This document shows, piece after piece, positions 16,960-24,732 of a DNA stretch of 64,000 bases. The notes under the pieces are model-generated. The model searched no databases. It had not been told where the DNA came from and saw only the letters and a list, made by a program, of their open reading frames with translations. The DNA lies in NCBI GenBank assembly GCA_036506155.1, contig DASXSF010000148.1:124001-188000 (forward strand). The letters run 5' to 3'. Each line of letters opens with the position of its first letter. Position 1 is the first letter of the stretch. The translations under genes were made by a program, and so were the position numbers. This DNA is from DASXRA01 sp036506155 (GTDB taxonomy: Bacteria; Actinomycetota; Actinomycetes; Mycobacteriales; Jatrophihabitantaceae).

Positions 16960-17996
16960 GAATGTCGCTCGCGGAGCTGGGCGGCGCAGTCGAGATCAGT
17001 GAGGATCGGACCCGGGTTTGGGTTGGCGTCGCCGGGTATGCGGGTGACATGCCCCGCGTCGAACTGCTCACGACGCCGCGGGAGGTGACCCCAGCCGCCG
17101 CAGCCGGCTGGGTTGACGAGGTGACCGACCGGTATCACGTCGACCCGTGGGTGGTCGACCCGGCGTCCCCAGCCGGGTCGCTGCTGCTGCAGCTGGCCGG
17201 GTTGAACATTCTGCAGCCGGCCGCCCGGGACGTGGCCGCCGCCTGCGGTGTGTTCCTGGACCTGGTCGTCGCCGGTGGGGTGAAAGCGGCGCGGAACCCG
17301 GAGCTGCGGGAATCGGTGCAGGGTGCGCAAGCACGCCGACTGGCCGGTGGTTTGGCGTGGGATAGGCAGGCTGCGGTGCCGGCAGGTCCGACGCTGGCGG
17401 TGTCGTTGGCGTTGTGGGGGGCGACCAACTATCAAGGTTTGGGTCCGGAGGATGTCACCATCGCCTACGAACGGTCCGACCCGACCAAGTTGCCGGCTCA
17501 TTTGGCCGCGCAGGCCGAGGCGATCGCGTCGGGTTTCCCCCCGGAGCTGCCGCACCGCCATCTTCCCCTGCAGTTCGTGGACCTGGGCGACAGTGGCCGG
17601 GGACTGCTCATGGTCATCCAGCTCACGTTGTTTCGCGGCGATCTCCCACACCGGCGGACGCCCCGTCCGCGGCTTAGGCCGGCCCAGCACCTCTGCCGCT
17701 TCCCGTTCACGGCGGGCCTCGACCGCGTCCTGCCGGTCCATCGCGATGGACACCTGCTCGAACAGCTGCGCCCGCGTCCGCGGCGCATAGCCGAGCCGTT
17801 GCAGCTCGGCGACCCGCTCAATCTCAGCGTCCGACTGCTGCTCAGCCGCGAGAGCGGCACGCCGCCGGTCCTGCTCAGCCTCACGCTCCGTCTCACGTTC
17901 GACGACCGCCCTGCGCTCAGCCGACATCGGGGCGTCCTGCACTAGGCCGAAGCCGACCCGCACCCGCCAGCCGACCTCGCCGGCATCGTCGCTCAC
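16869..17996 (-). CDS. Charged helical element protein; 3' part doubtful
   Basis: The frame from GTG 17996 encodes about 150 plausible residues: a short N-terminal domain, then a long Glu/Arg/Ala helix (ERRAVVERETEREAEQDRRR, EIERVAELQRLGYAPRTRAQ) likely to be a coiled coil, then TGRPPVWEIAAKQRELDDHE. After about 17556 the frame is antisense to the terminase nuclease and becomes His/Arg/Pro-rich shadow, so the original 3' end was probably lost at the same joint. An ATG at 17927 is an alternative start. It overlaps its upstream neighbour by 4 bp. Confidence 0.45.
   Translation of the reverse strand: MSDDAGEVGWRVRVGFGLVQDAPMSAERRAVVERETEREAEQDRRRAALAAEQQSDAEIERVAELQRLGYAPRTRAQLFEQVSIAMDRQDAVEARREREAAEVLGRPKPRTGRPPVWEIAAKQRELDDHEQSPATVAQVHELQGKMAVRQLRGETRRDRLGLRGQMSRQLGRVGPFVGDGDILRTQTLIVGRPPQRQRHRQRRTCRHRSLPIPRQTTGQSACLRTLHRFPQLRVPRRFHPTGDDQVQEHTAGGGHVPGGRLQNVQPGQLQQQRPGWGRRVDHPRVDVIPVGHLVNPAGCGGWGHLPRRREQFDAGHVTRIPGDANPNPGPILTDLDCAAQLRERHSHGIQLSSVSTAFHCSSVMSRQPSKLASGH
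16956..17945 (+). pseudogene. Terminase nuclease half fused to unrelated sequence
   Basis: Residues 1-160 look like the C-terminal RNase H-like nuclease domain of an actinophage terminase (RTRVWVGVAGY, VVDPASPAGSLL, RDVAAACG, LALWGATNYQ). Residues about 161-200 (GPEDVTIAYERSDPTKLPAH, then AIASGFPPEL) instead resemble the end of a portal protein. Beyond about 17556 the frame is antisense to the opposing gene and looks non-coding. I read this as a deletion scar joining terminase, a portal remnant and the opposing gene; the nuclease domain itself may still be made. Confidence 0.55.
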
Positions 17997-18178
17997 GGTT
18001 TCGCCCCGATCGTGTCATGCCTGCCGGCGTCGATCCGCGCCTGCTGCGCGGCCTGTTGCGCCTTGGTGAACGCGGCACTTGACGCGTTGTCAGCGGAGAC
18101 CGATGCGGCCTGAGCCCCGCCGTCCGGCGCCTCCCGATCCGGGAAGTCCGTCTGCTGCCGGAATTCGCCCTCAGCCAC
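17993..18178 (-). CDS. Small hypothetical protein, element array
   Basis: A 61-residue, Ala/Gln-rich protein with a single predicted helix in its second half (AFTKAQQAAQQARIDAGRHD). The GTG at 18178 overlaps the upstream gene by 8 bp, and its stop overlaps the next start by 4 bp. Part of a five-gene same-strand array. No homology recognised. Confidence 0.5.
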   Translation of the reverse strand: MAEGEFRQQTDFPDREAPDGGAQAASVSADNASSAAFTKAQQAAQQARIDAGRHDTIGAKP

Positions 18179-18359
18179 CGTCGCCTCCTAGCCGTCGTTC
18201 CGCATCCATGCCGTTGTAGGCCGGGTCCGCCGCGGCCCGCTCCTGCAGCACCGGCACACCGTCGACGTACCCGTGCTGGTCGGCGCTGAGCATGTCGACC
18301 GGGCCGAGACGCGGCTGGGATGCGTCTCGCCGGTCCTGACGTGACCCCTGGTCAGCCAT
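18171..18359 (-). CDS. Small hypothetical protein, element array
   Basis: A 62-residue hydrophilic protein (ADQGSRQDRRDASQPRLGPV, VPVLQERAAADPAYNGMDAE) starting at ATG 18359. It overlaps the neighbouring genes by 8 bp on each side, consistent with translational coupling. No domain or membrane segment seen. Confidence 0.5.
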   Translation of the reverse strand: MADQGSRQDRRDASQPRLGPVDMLSADQHGYVDGVPVLQERAAADPAYNGMDAERRLGGDGG

Positions 18360-18579
18360 CGGACGCGTCCGGGCCGGACGTATCCGGATCGCCTTGCCGG
18401 CCCGCGGCGTTGATGTCGGCGTGACCGGCGCTCACAGCAGGACCGTATGACGTGAAGAAAGTGCGGGCCTCCTGCTGCGCGACAGCCACCGCCGCGTACG
18501 CCTGGGCGACCCCCTCGCGAACCGCGGCCTCATCCTGCGCGACCGGATCGGCCGTGCCATCGAAGTAGATTCGGCCCAC
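18352..18579 (-). CDS. Small hypothetical protein, element array
   Basis: A 75-residue protein: GRIYFDGTADPVAQDEAAVR leads into a helix rich in Ala (GVAQAYAAVAVAQQEARTFF) and a Gly/Asp-rich tail. GTG 18579 is preceded by GGTGAG and lies 1 bp after the upstream stop. No family recognised. It resembles neither a toxin nor an antitoxin of known type. Confidence 0.5.
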   Translation of the reverse strand: MGRIYFDGTADPVAQDEAAVREGVAQAYAAVAVAQQEARTFFTSYGPAVSAGHADINAAGRQGDPDTSGPDASDG

Positions 18580-18580
18580 C

Positions 18581-18754
18581 TCAGCTCACCCTCTTCGGTT
18601 GTTTCGGCGTGTCCGCCAGTGCACGCAGACGCGCCCGCTGAGCGTCGGTCAGCTCGTCACGGCGCTGCGCCAACGTCTCGACTGCCCGGTCGATCACCGT
18701 CGACCGCCAACGCCGCCGCGCCAACTCCCGACCCGGGTTCAGCGCATCAGCCAT
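18581..18754 (-). CDS. Small helical protein, first gene of element array
   Basis: From ATG 18754 the product is 57 residues: ADALNPGRELARRRWRSTVI, then RAVETLAQRRDELTDAQRAR, two amphipathic helices typical of small actinophage proteins. An upstream GTG at 18799 would add 15 residues. It heads the minus-strand array that runs toward the terminase joint. Confidence 0.55.
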   Translation of the reverse strand: MADALNPGRELARRRWRSTVIDRAVETLAQRRDELTDAQRARLRALADTPKQPKRVS

Positions 18755-18894
18755 GCGCACGAGTGTAGCCCCATTATTGGCCGCACCCACTGTTGCCACG
18801 CAGCGGCTACCGGCCTCTCGCGTAGCCGCGTTGACCGGGCCAATCCCAGGTTGCTGGCGAAGATTTATGCCGCTACCGGCCGGAAGCTGATCTG

Positions 18895-19107
18895 ATGCGG
18901 CCGCCTACCCGCGCCCAGTGGGTCGCTGACAGTGAGTTGAACGGCGGGCACACGACGCGTCAGGTGCTGCTGTACCTGAGCGACTGCGCCGACTACGAGG
19001 ACGAGCAGGTGCAGCGTCGTGCGTTGCCGGCGGGTGTGATCAGCCCGGACATCGACCCGCGTGCGCGGGTGCGCGGTTTCCTGCGTCGCATCCGCGGCCG
19101 GGAATAG
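18895..19107 (+). CDS. Small hypothetical element protein
   Basis: A 70-residue protein from ATG 18895: RPPTRAQWVADSELNGGHTT, then VLLYLSDCADYEDEQVQRRA and a basic C-terminus (RVRGFLRRIRGRE). Charge is segregated: acidic in the middle, basic at the end. It is divergent from the array beginning at 18754. No family recognised. Confidence 0.5.
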   Translation: MRPPTRAQWVADSELNGGHTTRQVLLYLSDCADYEDEQVQRRALPAGVISPDIDPRARVRGFLRRIRGRE

Positions 19108-19198
19108 CACGGGGCGTCAACGGTGCACGCCTCCGGTCACCAACCGAAAGGGCGGCCATGATCGGGTCTCCTTGCCCGTAGCCGTACCTGCGCCCAAA

Positions 19199-19241
19199 CG
19201 AACGCCCGCCCCACCTTGTCAGCCGGTGGGGCGGGCGTTCG
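19199..19241. terminator. Perfect 17-bp inverted repeat
   Basis: CGAACGCCCGCCCCACC (19199-19215) and its exact reverse complement (19225-19241) flank a 9-nt loop. It sits between the convergent genes ending at 19107 and 19252, where a bidirectional terminator is expected. There is no clear T-tract. Confidence 0.65.
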
Positions 19242-19251
19242 ATTCGGTCGG

Positions 19252-19503
19252 TCAGTGCGTGGCGTCAGCGCCGCCGTCGTCGCGGCCGAACAACCACCGC
19301 TGCTCGGGGCTGCCGTTGGCGTGGCGGGCGGGCCGCTCGACCCGGCGGGCTCGTCTCGGGCTGAGCGTCAACACGGCATGCGCGAGTGCGAGCCTCGCTG
19401 ACAGGTCACGTAGACCCTGGTCGACGGTCGGGGACTCAGCGGCTGCGAGCAGCCTGGTCGCTTCGATGTAGTGCTCGCTGGGCGAGCGTGGTTGAGTAGC
19501 CAC
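19252..19503 (-). CDS. Small hypothetical protein at element right end
   Basis: An 83-residue protein from ATG 19503: PRSPSEHYIEATRLLAAAES, then TVDQGLRDLSARLALAHAVL, a helical hairpin like those in small actinophage proteins, followed by a basic, probably disordered tail. It is the last gene before the right junction at 19594. Confidence 0.55.
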   Translation of the reverse strand: MATQPRSPSEHYIEATRLLAAAESPTVDQGLRDLSARLALAHAVLTLSPRRARRVERPARHANGSPEQRWLFGRDDGGADATH

Positions 19504-19583
19504 TTGGGCCGCCTCCTGTGCTAGCAGGGTCGGCCAAGGCCCGGCTCGAGGCGTTCCAGCGCCTCGCCGGGCCGCTCAGTCGA

Positions 19584-19606
19584 GGGCCGACGCCATCACT
19601 CTGTCT
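19584..19606. other. Right attachment junction (attR-like)
   Basis: Element DNA (GGGCCGACGC) meets host DNA (TCACTCTGTCTT, the histidine kinase end) at a shared CA, 19594-19595. On the minus strand this reads GAGTGATG: the kinase stop TGA overlaps an ATG that is now cut off from the response regulator body at 11001. The assignment is inferred. Confidence 0.6.
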
Positions 19607-20729
19607 TGCGTAGTGCGCGTGATGACTCGCACGGAAGCTCCATGGTCACGACAGTGGGCCCGCCGGGCGGGCTGGTCACGTCCAGCCTGCCATCGAAGGC
19701 ACCTAGCCGCCGTTCGATTCCACGCAGCCCGCTGCCTGCGGCGGCAACAGCACCGCCCCGGCCGTCGTCCTCGACCGTCATGCGCAGCAGCGCTCCGTCG
19801 TGCCGCAGACTCACCCGCACCCGGTGCGCTCCGCTGTGCTTGATCACGTTGGTGAGCGCCTCGGCCACCGCGAAGTAAGCGGCCGATTCGACCGGTGCCG
19901 GCAATCGTTCCGGCACATCGGCCTCGACCTCGACCGGCAGCGGGTTGGCCAGGGCCAGCGCCTGCACCGCCCCGACGAGCCCGCGATCCGCGAGCACCGG
20001 CGGGTGGATTCCGCGGACCAGCCCACGCAGCTCGGCAAGCGCTTGGCTGCTCGCGGCCTGCGCCTCCGTGAGGAGGAGCTTGGCGCCTTCCGGGTCACGC
20101 TCGACCGCCTCGGCGGCCATACCGAGGTTCATGCCGAGCGCGATGAGCCGAGCCTGGGCGCCGTCGTGCAGGTCACGCTCGATGCGGCGGATCTCGGCGG
20201 CCTGCGTATCGACCGTCTCGGCTCGCGATTCGGCCAGCTGCTGCACCCGGCTTGCCAACAGCGCCTTCTCGCTGGGGGACAGCAGCCATTTGATCAACTG
20301 CGCGTCAACGTAGAGAGCGGTCTTCTTCGGCCACCACCAGAACAGCAGCCCGAATACGCCCTCGATCGTCGCGATGATCGTCAACGCCAGGCCGACCGTG
20401 CTGTTGACGAGCAGCCAGAGCAGGTCGCGCCAGGTGGCCGGATCGCGAGCTACGCCCCAAAGGCGGACGAGCACGTTGCCGGGCCGCCGCGGGCGGTACG
20501 ACGTCGGGATCGGCGCGCCGAGCATCTTGCCCGCCCAGTGGCGGTGGACGTTGGCATGCCACCGCACCAGCGGCAGGCACCCCAGCAGCATCGGGATGCC
20601 CACCGAGACAAGAACCAGTCCGAAGCCGGTGATCGTCACGATGAACAGCGCCAGGCCGACGAATGCGAACAGGAGGAGCGTCACCGCCCACCCCAGCAGC
20701 ATCAGCCGCCTGCCTGCCTCGTTCGCCAC
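19596..20729 (-). CDS. Sensor histidine kinase (HisKA_3 type)
   Basis: A 377-residue membrane kinase. About four hydrophobic segments in the first 150 residues form a sensor domain of the type found in many actinobacterial kinases of this class. HisKA_3 dimerisation follows, with the phospho-acceptor His in RIERDLHDGAQARLIALG. The HATPase domain has EALTNVIKHSGA (N box), VEDDGRGG and GSGLRGIERRL (G boxes). The GTG at 20729 has GGATGG upstream; ATG 20702 is an alternative. Its partner is most likely the regulator at 10360-11004, separated by the inserted element. Confidence 0.9.
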   Translation of the reverse strand: MANEAGRRLMLLGWAVTLLLFAFVGLALFIVTITGFGLVLVSVGIPMLLGCLPLVRWHANVHRHWAGKMLGAPIPTSYRPRRPGNVLVRLWGVARDPATWRDLLWLLVNSTVGLALTIIATIEGVFGLLFWWWPKKTALYVDAQLIKWLLSPSEKALLASRVQQLAESRAETVDTQAAEIRRIERDLHDGAQARLIALGMNLGMAAEAVERDPEGAKLLLTEAQAASSQALAELRGLVRGIHPPVLADRGLVGAVQALALANPLPVEVEADVPERLPAPVESAAYFAVAEALTNVIKHSGAHRVRVSLRHDGALLRMTVEDDGRGGAVAAAGSGLRGIERRLGAFDGRLDVTSPPGGPTVVTMELPCESSRALRKTE

Positions 20730-20867
20730 AGGTCCATCCTGACGCACCGCGCTACGCGGGAGGGTGGTGCTAGGCCCCCTTTCCTTAGGGACCCAGACCC
20801 AGTGTGCCGGCGCTGTGACGCCGCAAAGGTTGATCGCGTAGCCCAGATCATCCCGCGGAGGACATCC

Positions 20868-23042
20868 ATGCAGCACACCCAGCGCCGCTCGGCGACCGTG
20901 CGCGTCGCCCGTTGGAGCGCCACCCATCCGTGGCGGGCGATCGCACTGTGGCTGGCGTTCGTCGCAGCCTGCTTCACGATCGGTCACGCCACCGGTACCC
21001 GCAAGGCGACCAGCCTCGACCAGGCCGTCGGCCAGTCGGGGCGGGCCGCCCACTGGCTGCACGACGCCAAGATGGACGACCCGGCGGTCGAACACGTGTT
21101 GATCAGCTCGCGGCACGGCGGCCTCGACGCCTCGGCGGCCGCGGGGGCGACCGCCGACGTACGGCAGCGGCTCACCGCGTTGCCCGGGGTCGCGCACGTC
21201 GACGCGACACAACACTCGCGTAGTGCCGTCCTCGTGAGCGTCACCATGCGCGGCAACCCGGACACCGCACAGGAACGGGTGCAGCCTTTGCTCGACGCGA
21301 CCTCGGCGACGCAGCAGCGGTTCCCCCAGTTGCGCGTCGAGGAAGTCGGCGACGCGTCCATCCCGAAGGCGATCAACGATGAGCTGGGCAAGTCATTCGG
21401 CAAGGCGACCAGCATCAGCCTGCCCGTGACGTTGCTGATCCTGCTGGTCGCGTTCGGCGCGATCGTCGCGGCCGGGGTCCCCGTGCTACTCGCCCTCTCG
21501 GCGGTGGCCGCGGCGGTGGGCCTCTCGACGGTCGCCTCGCATCTCGTTCCCGACTCGGGAACCACGTCGAGCGTCATCTTGCTGATGGGCATGGCGGTCG
21601 GCGTCGACTATTCGCTGTTCTACCTCAAGCGGGAACGCGAGGAGCGCGCCCGTGGGCGCGGCCACGTGGACGCCATCGAGATCGCGGCACGAACGTCCGG
21701 GCACTCGGTCGTCGTCTCCGGGCTTGCCGTGATCGTCTCGATGGCGGGCATGTTCCTCACCCGGGACGTGATCTTCTCCTCGCTCGCGATCGGCTCGATC
21801 CTGGTGATCGGTGTGGCCGTGCTCGGCTCGTTGACCGTGCTGCCCGCGGTGCTCGCCAAGCTGGGACGGCGCATCGACCGCCCCCGCGTCCCGGTGCTGT
21901 GGCGGCTGACCAACCGCGGCGGCGAGCCTCGCCTGTGGCCGGCGATACTGCTGCCCGCGCTGCGCCGCCCCGGGGCCACCTTCCTCATATCGGCGCTTGC
22001 CATGCTCGCGCTGGCGCTGCCGGCGGTGTCGATGAAGCTCGGCCAGTCGACGGAGAAGGATCTGCCCAAGTCAATTCCGGCGGTGCAGACCTACGACCGG
22101 CTCACCGCGGCGTTTCCCGGCCAGCAGGTCACCGACGAGATCGTCGTGCGAGCACCGGCGCAGCAGGCTGGCGCAGTGACGTCCGCGCTGCGGGACGTGA
22201 CACGCCGGCTCGCGGCCAACCCGCTGTTCGCGGGCGATGCACCCCGGTTGCGAGGATCCGAAGACGCGACGGTGCACATGCTCAGCGTCGACGTGCCGTA
22301 CCCGGTGGCCTCCCACGAGGCACGGCAGGCCCTGCGCCAGTTGCGAGACGACGTGCTGCCCCAGGCGATCGCGCCGATCCCGGGTGCGGAGTTCGCCGTG
22401 GGCGGGGGAGCGGCCTCCAACGTGGACTATGCGCAGCACCAGCGAGAACGGCTCCCGTTGGTGATCGGTTTCGTGCTCGCGCTGACGTTTCTGATCATGG
22501 CATTCACGTTCCGATCGGTCGTGCTCGCCGTTATGACGATCCTGGTGAACATGCTGTCGGCGGCTGCGGCGTTCGGGGTGCTCGTGCTGACGTTCCAGCA
22601 CCACTGGGCGGACGGGCTGCTGGGCTACCACTCGAACGGGACGATCGTGTCATGGATCCCGCTGTTCCTGTTCGTCGTGCTGTTCGGCCTGTCGATGGAC
22701 TACCACGTCTTCGTCGTCAGCCGGATTCGGGAGGCGGCAGAACGCGGCTTGTCGACACGGGATGCCGTACGGCAGGGCATCACCCGATCGGCTGGAGTGG
22801 TGACAAGCGCGGCGGTCGTGATGGTGTCGGTGTTCGCGATCTTCGCCAGCCTGGACATGATCGAGTTCAAGCAGCTCGGGGTGGGCCTGGCGGCGGCGAT
22901 CCTGATCGACGCCTTGGTCGTCCGCGCTGTGGTGCTGCCGTCGCTGATGGCGCTGCTCGGCCGGGCGAACTGGTGGCCGTCCCGGCTGTCCCGCCGTACC
23001 CCGGCGTACGTTAACCGTGAGCCCGACCTGGTTCGCGCCTGA
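20868..23042 (+). CDS. MMPL-family transporter
   Basis: A 724-residue RND-superfamily exporter with about twelve membrane helices in two halves. There is a signal-like helix at 25-45 and a porter-like domain, then GMAVGVDYSLFYLKREREER in the first half and its counterpart GLSMDYHVFVVSRIREAAER in the second; the buried Asp-Tyr pairs are the proton relay. Substrates of the family include lipids and drugs. The ATG at 20868 has a GGAGG site. It is divergent from the histidine kinase across 138 bp, so the two-component system may control it. Confidence 0.9.
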   Translation: MQHTQRRSATVRVARWSATHPWRAIALWLAFVAACFTIGHATGTRKATSLDQAVGQSGRAAHWLHDAKMDDPAVEHVLISSRHGGLDASAAAGATADVRQRLTALPGVAHVDATQHSRSAVLVSVTMRGNPDTAQERVQPLLDATSATQQRFPQLRVEEVGDASIPKAINDELGKSFGKATSISLPVTLLILLVAFGAIVAAGVPVLLALSAVAAAVGLSTVASHLVPDSGTTSSVILLMGMAVGVDYSLFYLKREREERARGRGHVDAIEIAARTSGHSVVVSGLAVIVSMAGMFLTRDVIFSSLAIGSILVIGVAVLGSLTVLPAVLAKLGRRIDRPRVPVLWRLTNRGGEPRLWPAILLPALRRPGATFLISALAMLALALPAVSMKLGQSTEKDLPKSIPAVQTYDRLTAAFPGQQVTDEIVVRAPAQQAGAVTSALRDVTRRLAANPLFAGDAPRLRGSEDATVHMLSVDVPYPVASHEARQALRQLRDDVLPQAIAPIPGAEFAVGGGAASNVDYAQHQRERLPLVIGFVLALTFLIMAFTFRSVVLAVMTILVNMLSAAAAFGVLVLTFQHHWADGLLGYHSNGTIVSWIPLFLFVVLFGLSMDYHVFVVSRIREAAERGLSTRDAVRQGITRSAGVVTSAAVVMVSVFAIFASLDMIEFKQLGVGLAAAILIDALVVRAVVLPSLMALLGRANWWPSRLSRRTPAYVNREPDLVRA

Positions 23043-23056
23043 CGGCTCGCTGTTCC

Positions 23057-23089
23057 GGGGCGGGGTCGCGCTAATGGCGGCCCCGCCCC
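23057..23089. terminator. GC-rich stem-loop after MMPL gene
   Basis: GGGGCGGGG (23057-23065) pairs exactly with CCCCGCCCC (23081-23089) across a 15-nt loop, 15 bp beyond the MMPL stop. It is likely a terminator, without a T-tract, lying just before the TetR-type gene. Confidence 0.6.
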
Positions 23090-23114
23090 TGCCACGTTGT
23101 GCAAAGCTGTCGGG

Positions 23115-23759
23115 GTGGACGCCACCGGCTCCCGAGTTTCCGAAGGGCGAGCGGGTTATAGGCGTTCGGCGGGCTCCCCGAGGGGGGAGGCCAGGCGCCG
23201 CGAGCTGCTCGGCCGGGTCACGGACGACCTCGCAGTCAACGGCCTGGTCGAATTCTCGCTGCGCCGCGCGGCGCGCGCCGCAGGCACCACGCACAAGGTG
23301 CTGCTCTACTACTTCGACGGCGTCGAGGACCTGCTCACGCAGGCCGTCCTGCAACTGCGTCAGCGCCGAATCGAGCGAGCCCTCGCGGCGGCACGGCGCG
23401 GCCCGGCCCGCCGGCCGCTGGCTGACCGGGTACGGGCGATGTGGCCCACGCTGATCGTCGAGGAATCCTGGGTGCTCGATCAGGCCATCGGACTGTCGCT
23501 CTACGACGCCGACCGCTATGCGCACCTTTCCAGCGAGGCGTCCAAGCAATACCTGCCCGCGCTGCTGTCCCTCTGCCCCGCGCAATGGGACGAGCAGCGC
23601 AAGCTCCAGGTCTCGGAGATGATCCTCGCGGTGCTGCGCGGCTTTCTCATCGAGTGGCGCACCAGTGGCGACGGCGGCGGCATCGATGCCGGATTCGCCG
23701 CACTGATCCGCGCGCTGGAACACGAAGAGGCCATGTCCCGACACGACATGCCGGAGTGA
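23115..23759 (+). CDS. TetR-family transcriptional regulator
   Basis: From GTG 23115 the product is 214 residues. The helix-turn-helix (FSLRRAARAAGTTHKVLLYY) is at about residues 45-65. The remaining helices form a ligand-binding domain with a Trp-rich start (MWPTLIVEESWVLDQA). A TTG at 23097 is another start. It lies between the MMPL exporter and an AraC-type gene on the same strand. It could repress the exporter, but no operator was identified. Confidence 0.83.
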   Translation: MDATGSRVSEGRAGYRRSAGSPRGEARRRELLGRVTDDLAVNGLVEFSLRRAARAAGTTHKVLLYYFDGVEDLLTQAVLQLRQRRIERALAAARRGPARRPLADRVRAMWPTLIVEESWVLDQAIGLSLYDADRYAHLSSEASKQYLPALLSLCPAQWDEQRKLQVSEMILAVLRGFLIEWRTSGDGGGIDAGFAALIRALEHEEAMSRHDMPE

Positions 23760-23832
23760 ACGCCAGGTGGGGAGGATTCGGGTGCCGGCGCCAAATCCGC
23801 TGGCTTCGGCCGCGCGTGGCACGATTGTCCAG

Positions 23833-24273
23833 GTGAGCACCCCGGCGGCAGCGCAGCACCTGCGCGATCTCGCGCGACTGCGCCGCGTCCGAGACCGGAT
23901 CGACCGGGAGTATGCGCAGCCGCTGGATGTCGAGGCGCTTGCACGGGGCGCGAGCATGTCGGCCGGGCACCTGAGCCGCGAGTTCAAGCTCGCCTTCGGC
24001 GAGTCCCCGTACAGCTACCTGATGACCCGACGCATCGAGCGGGCGATGGCCCTGCTGCGGCGGGGCGACCTCACCGTGACCGAAGTGTGCTTCGCGGTCG
24101 GCTGCTCGTCGCTGGGCACGTTCAGCACCCGCTTCACCGAGCTGGTCGGGATGCCGCCCAGCACCTATCGGCGCCAGCAGCCCCAGGCGACGGCCGGAAT
24201 GCCGGCGTGCGTGGCCAAGCAGGTGACCAGACCGGTCAGGAATCGAGAAGCACCGGCCGCCGCCCGCACGTAG
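23833..24273 (+). CDS. AraC-family transcriptional regulator
   Basis: A 146-residue protein made almost entirely of the AraC DNA-binding domain, with two helix-turn-helix motifs (LARGASMSAGHLSREFKLAF and CFAVGCSSLGTFSTRFTELV) and the PPSTYRRQ end. There is no sensor domain. The GTG at 23833 gives the compact form; the frame is open to 23767. The gene pairs with a glyoxalase-fold protein 10 bp downstream, a common actinobacterial arrangement. Confidence 0.88.
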   Translation: MSTPAAAQHLRDLARLRRVRDRIDREYAQPLDVEALARGASMSAGHLSREFKLAFGESPYSYLMTRRIERAMALLRRGDLTVTEVCFAVGCSSLGTFSTRFTELVGMPPSTYRRQQPQATAGMPACVAKQVTRPVRNREAPAAART

Positions 24274-24283
24274 CGTGACCGCC

Positions 24284-24694
24284 ATGGACATCAGCATTCA
24301 CGCGAGCTTCCTCCCGCAGAACGACCCCGACGCAGCCGTGGCCTTCTACCGCGACGTCCTCGACTTCGAGGTCCGCAACGACGTCGGCTACAGCGGCATG
24401 CGCTGGATCACCGTCGGCCCGGCCGACCAGCCCGAGATATCCATCGTCCTGTACCCGCCGCAGGCGACTCCGGGCGTCACCGACGACGAACAACGCGCCA
24501 TCGCCGAGATGATGGCGAAGGGCACCTACGGCAAGCTCCTGCTCGCCACCAAGGACGTCGACGCAGCCTTCGAGCGGTTGCAGGCCGGCGATGCCGAGGT
24601 CGTCCAGGAGCCGACCGACCAGCCCTACGGCATCCGCGACTGCGCCTTCCGCGACCCGGCTGGCAACGAGATCCGCATCCAGGAGGTGCGCTGA
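24284..24694 (+). CDS. Glyoxalase/VOC-family protein
   Basis: A 136-residue single VOC domain: NDPDAAVAFYRDVLDFEVRN, MRWITVGP, then ATKDVDAAFERLQAGDAEVV and CAFRDPAGNEIRIQE, with the terminal metal-ligand Glu position. Such proteins may act as dioxygenases, isomerases or resistance proteins; no substrate can be read. The ATG at 24284 is supported by spacing from the AraC gene. Its stop is followed directly by the MFS gene region. Confidence 0.85.
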   Translation: MDISIHASFLPQNDPDAAVAFYRDVLDFEVRNDVGYSGMRWITVGPADQPEISIVLYPPQATPGVTDDEQRAIAEMMAKGTYGKLLLATKDVDAAFERLQAGDAEVVQEPTDQPYGIRDCAFRDPAGNEIRIQEVR

Positions 24695-24732
24695 GCCGTC
24701 CGGCGATCGCAGTCAACGGCTCGTACCGGGAT

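Larger units (their letters stand above)
11004..19593. mobile_element. Integrated phage-like element, about 8.6 kb
   Basis: The segment runs from a large serine integrase at its left end to a junction beside the histidine kinase stop. It carries small Zn-type proteins, a primase/ATPase, terminase subunits and small unknown genes on both strands, but no capsid, tail or lysis genes that I recognise. It is either a decayed prophage or a phage-satellite-like element. Bringing the ends together restores a histidine kinase/response regulator operon with a one-base stop/start overlap, which supports precise boundaries. Confidence 0.75.
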
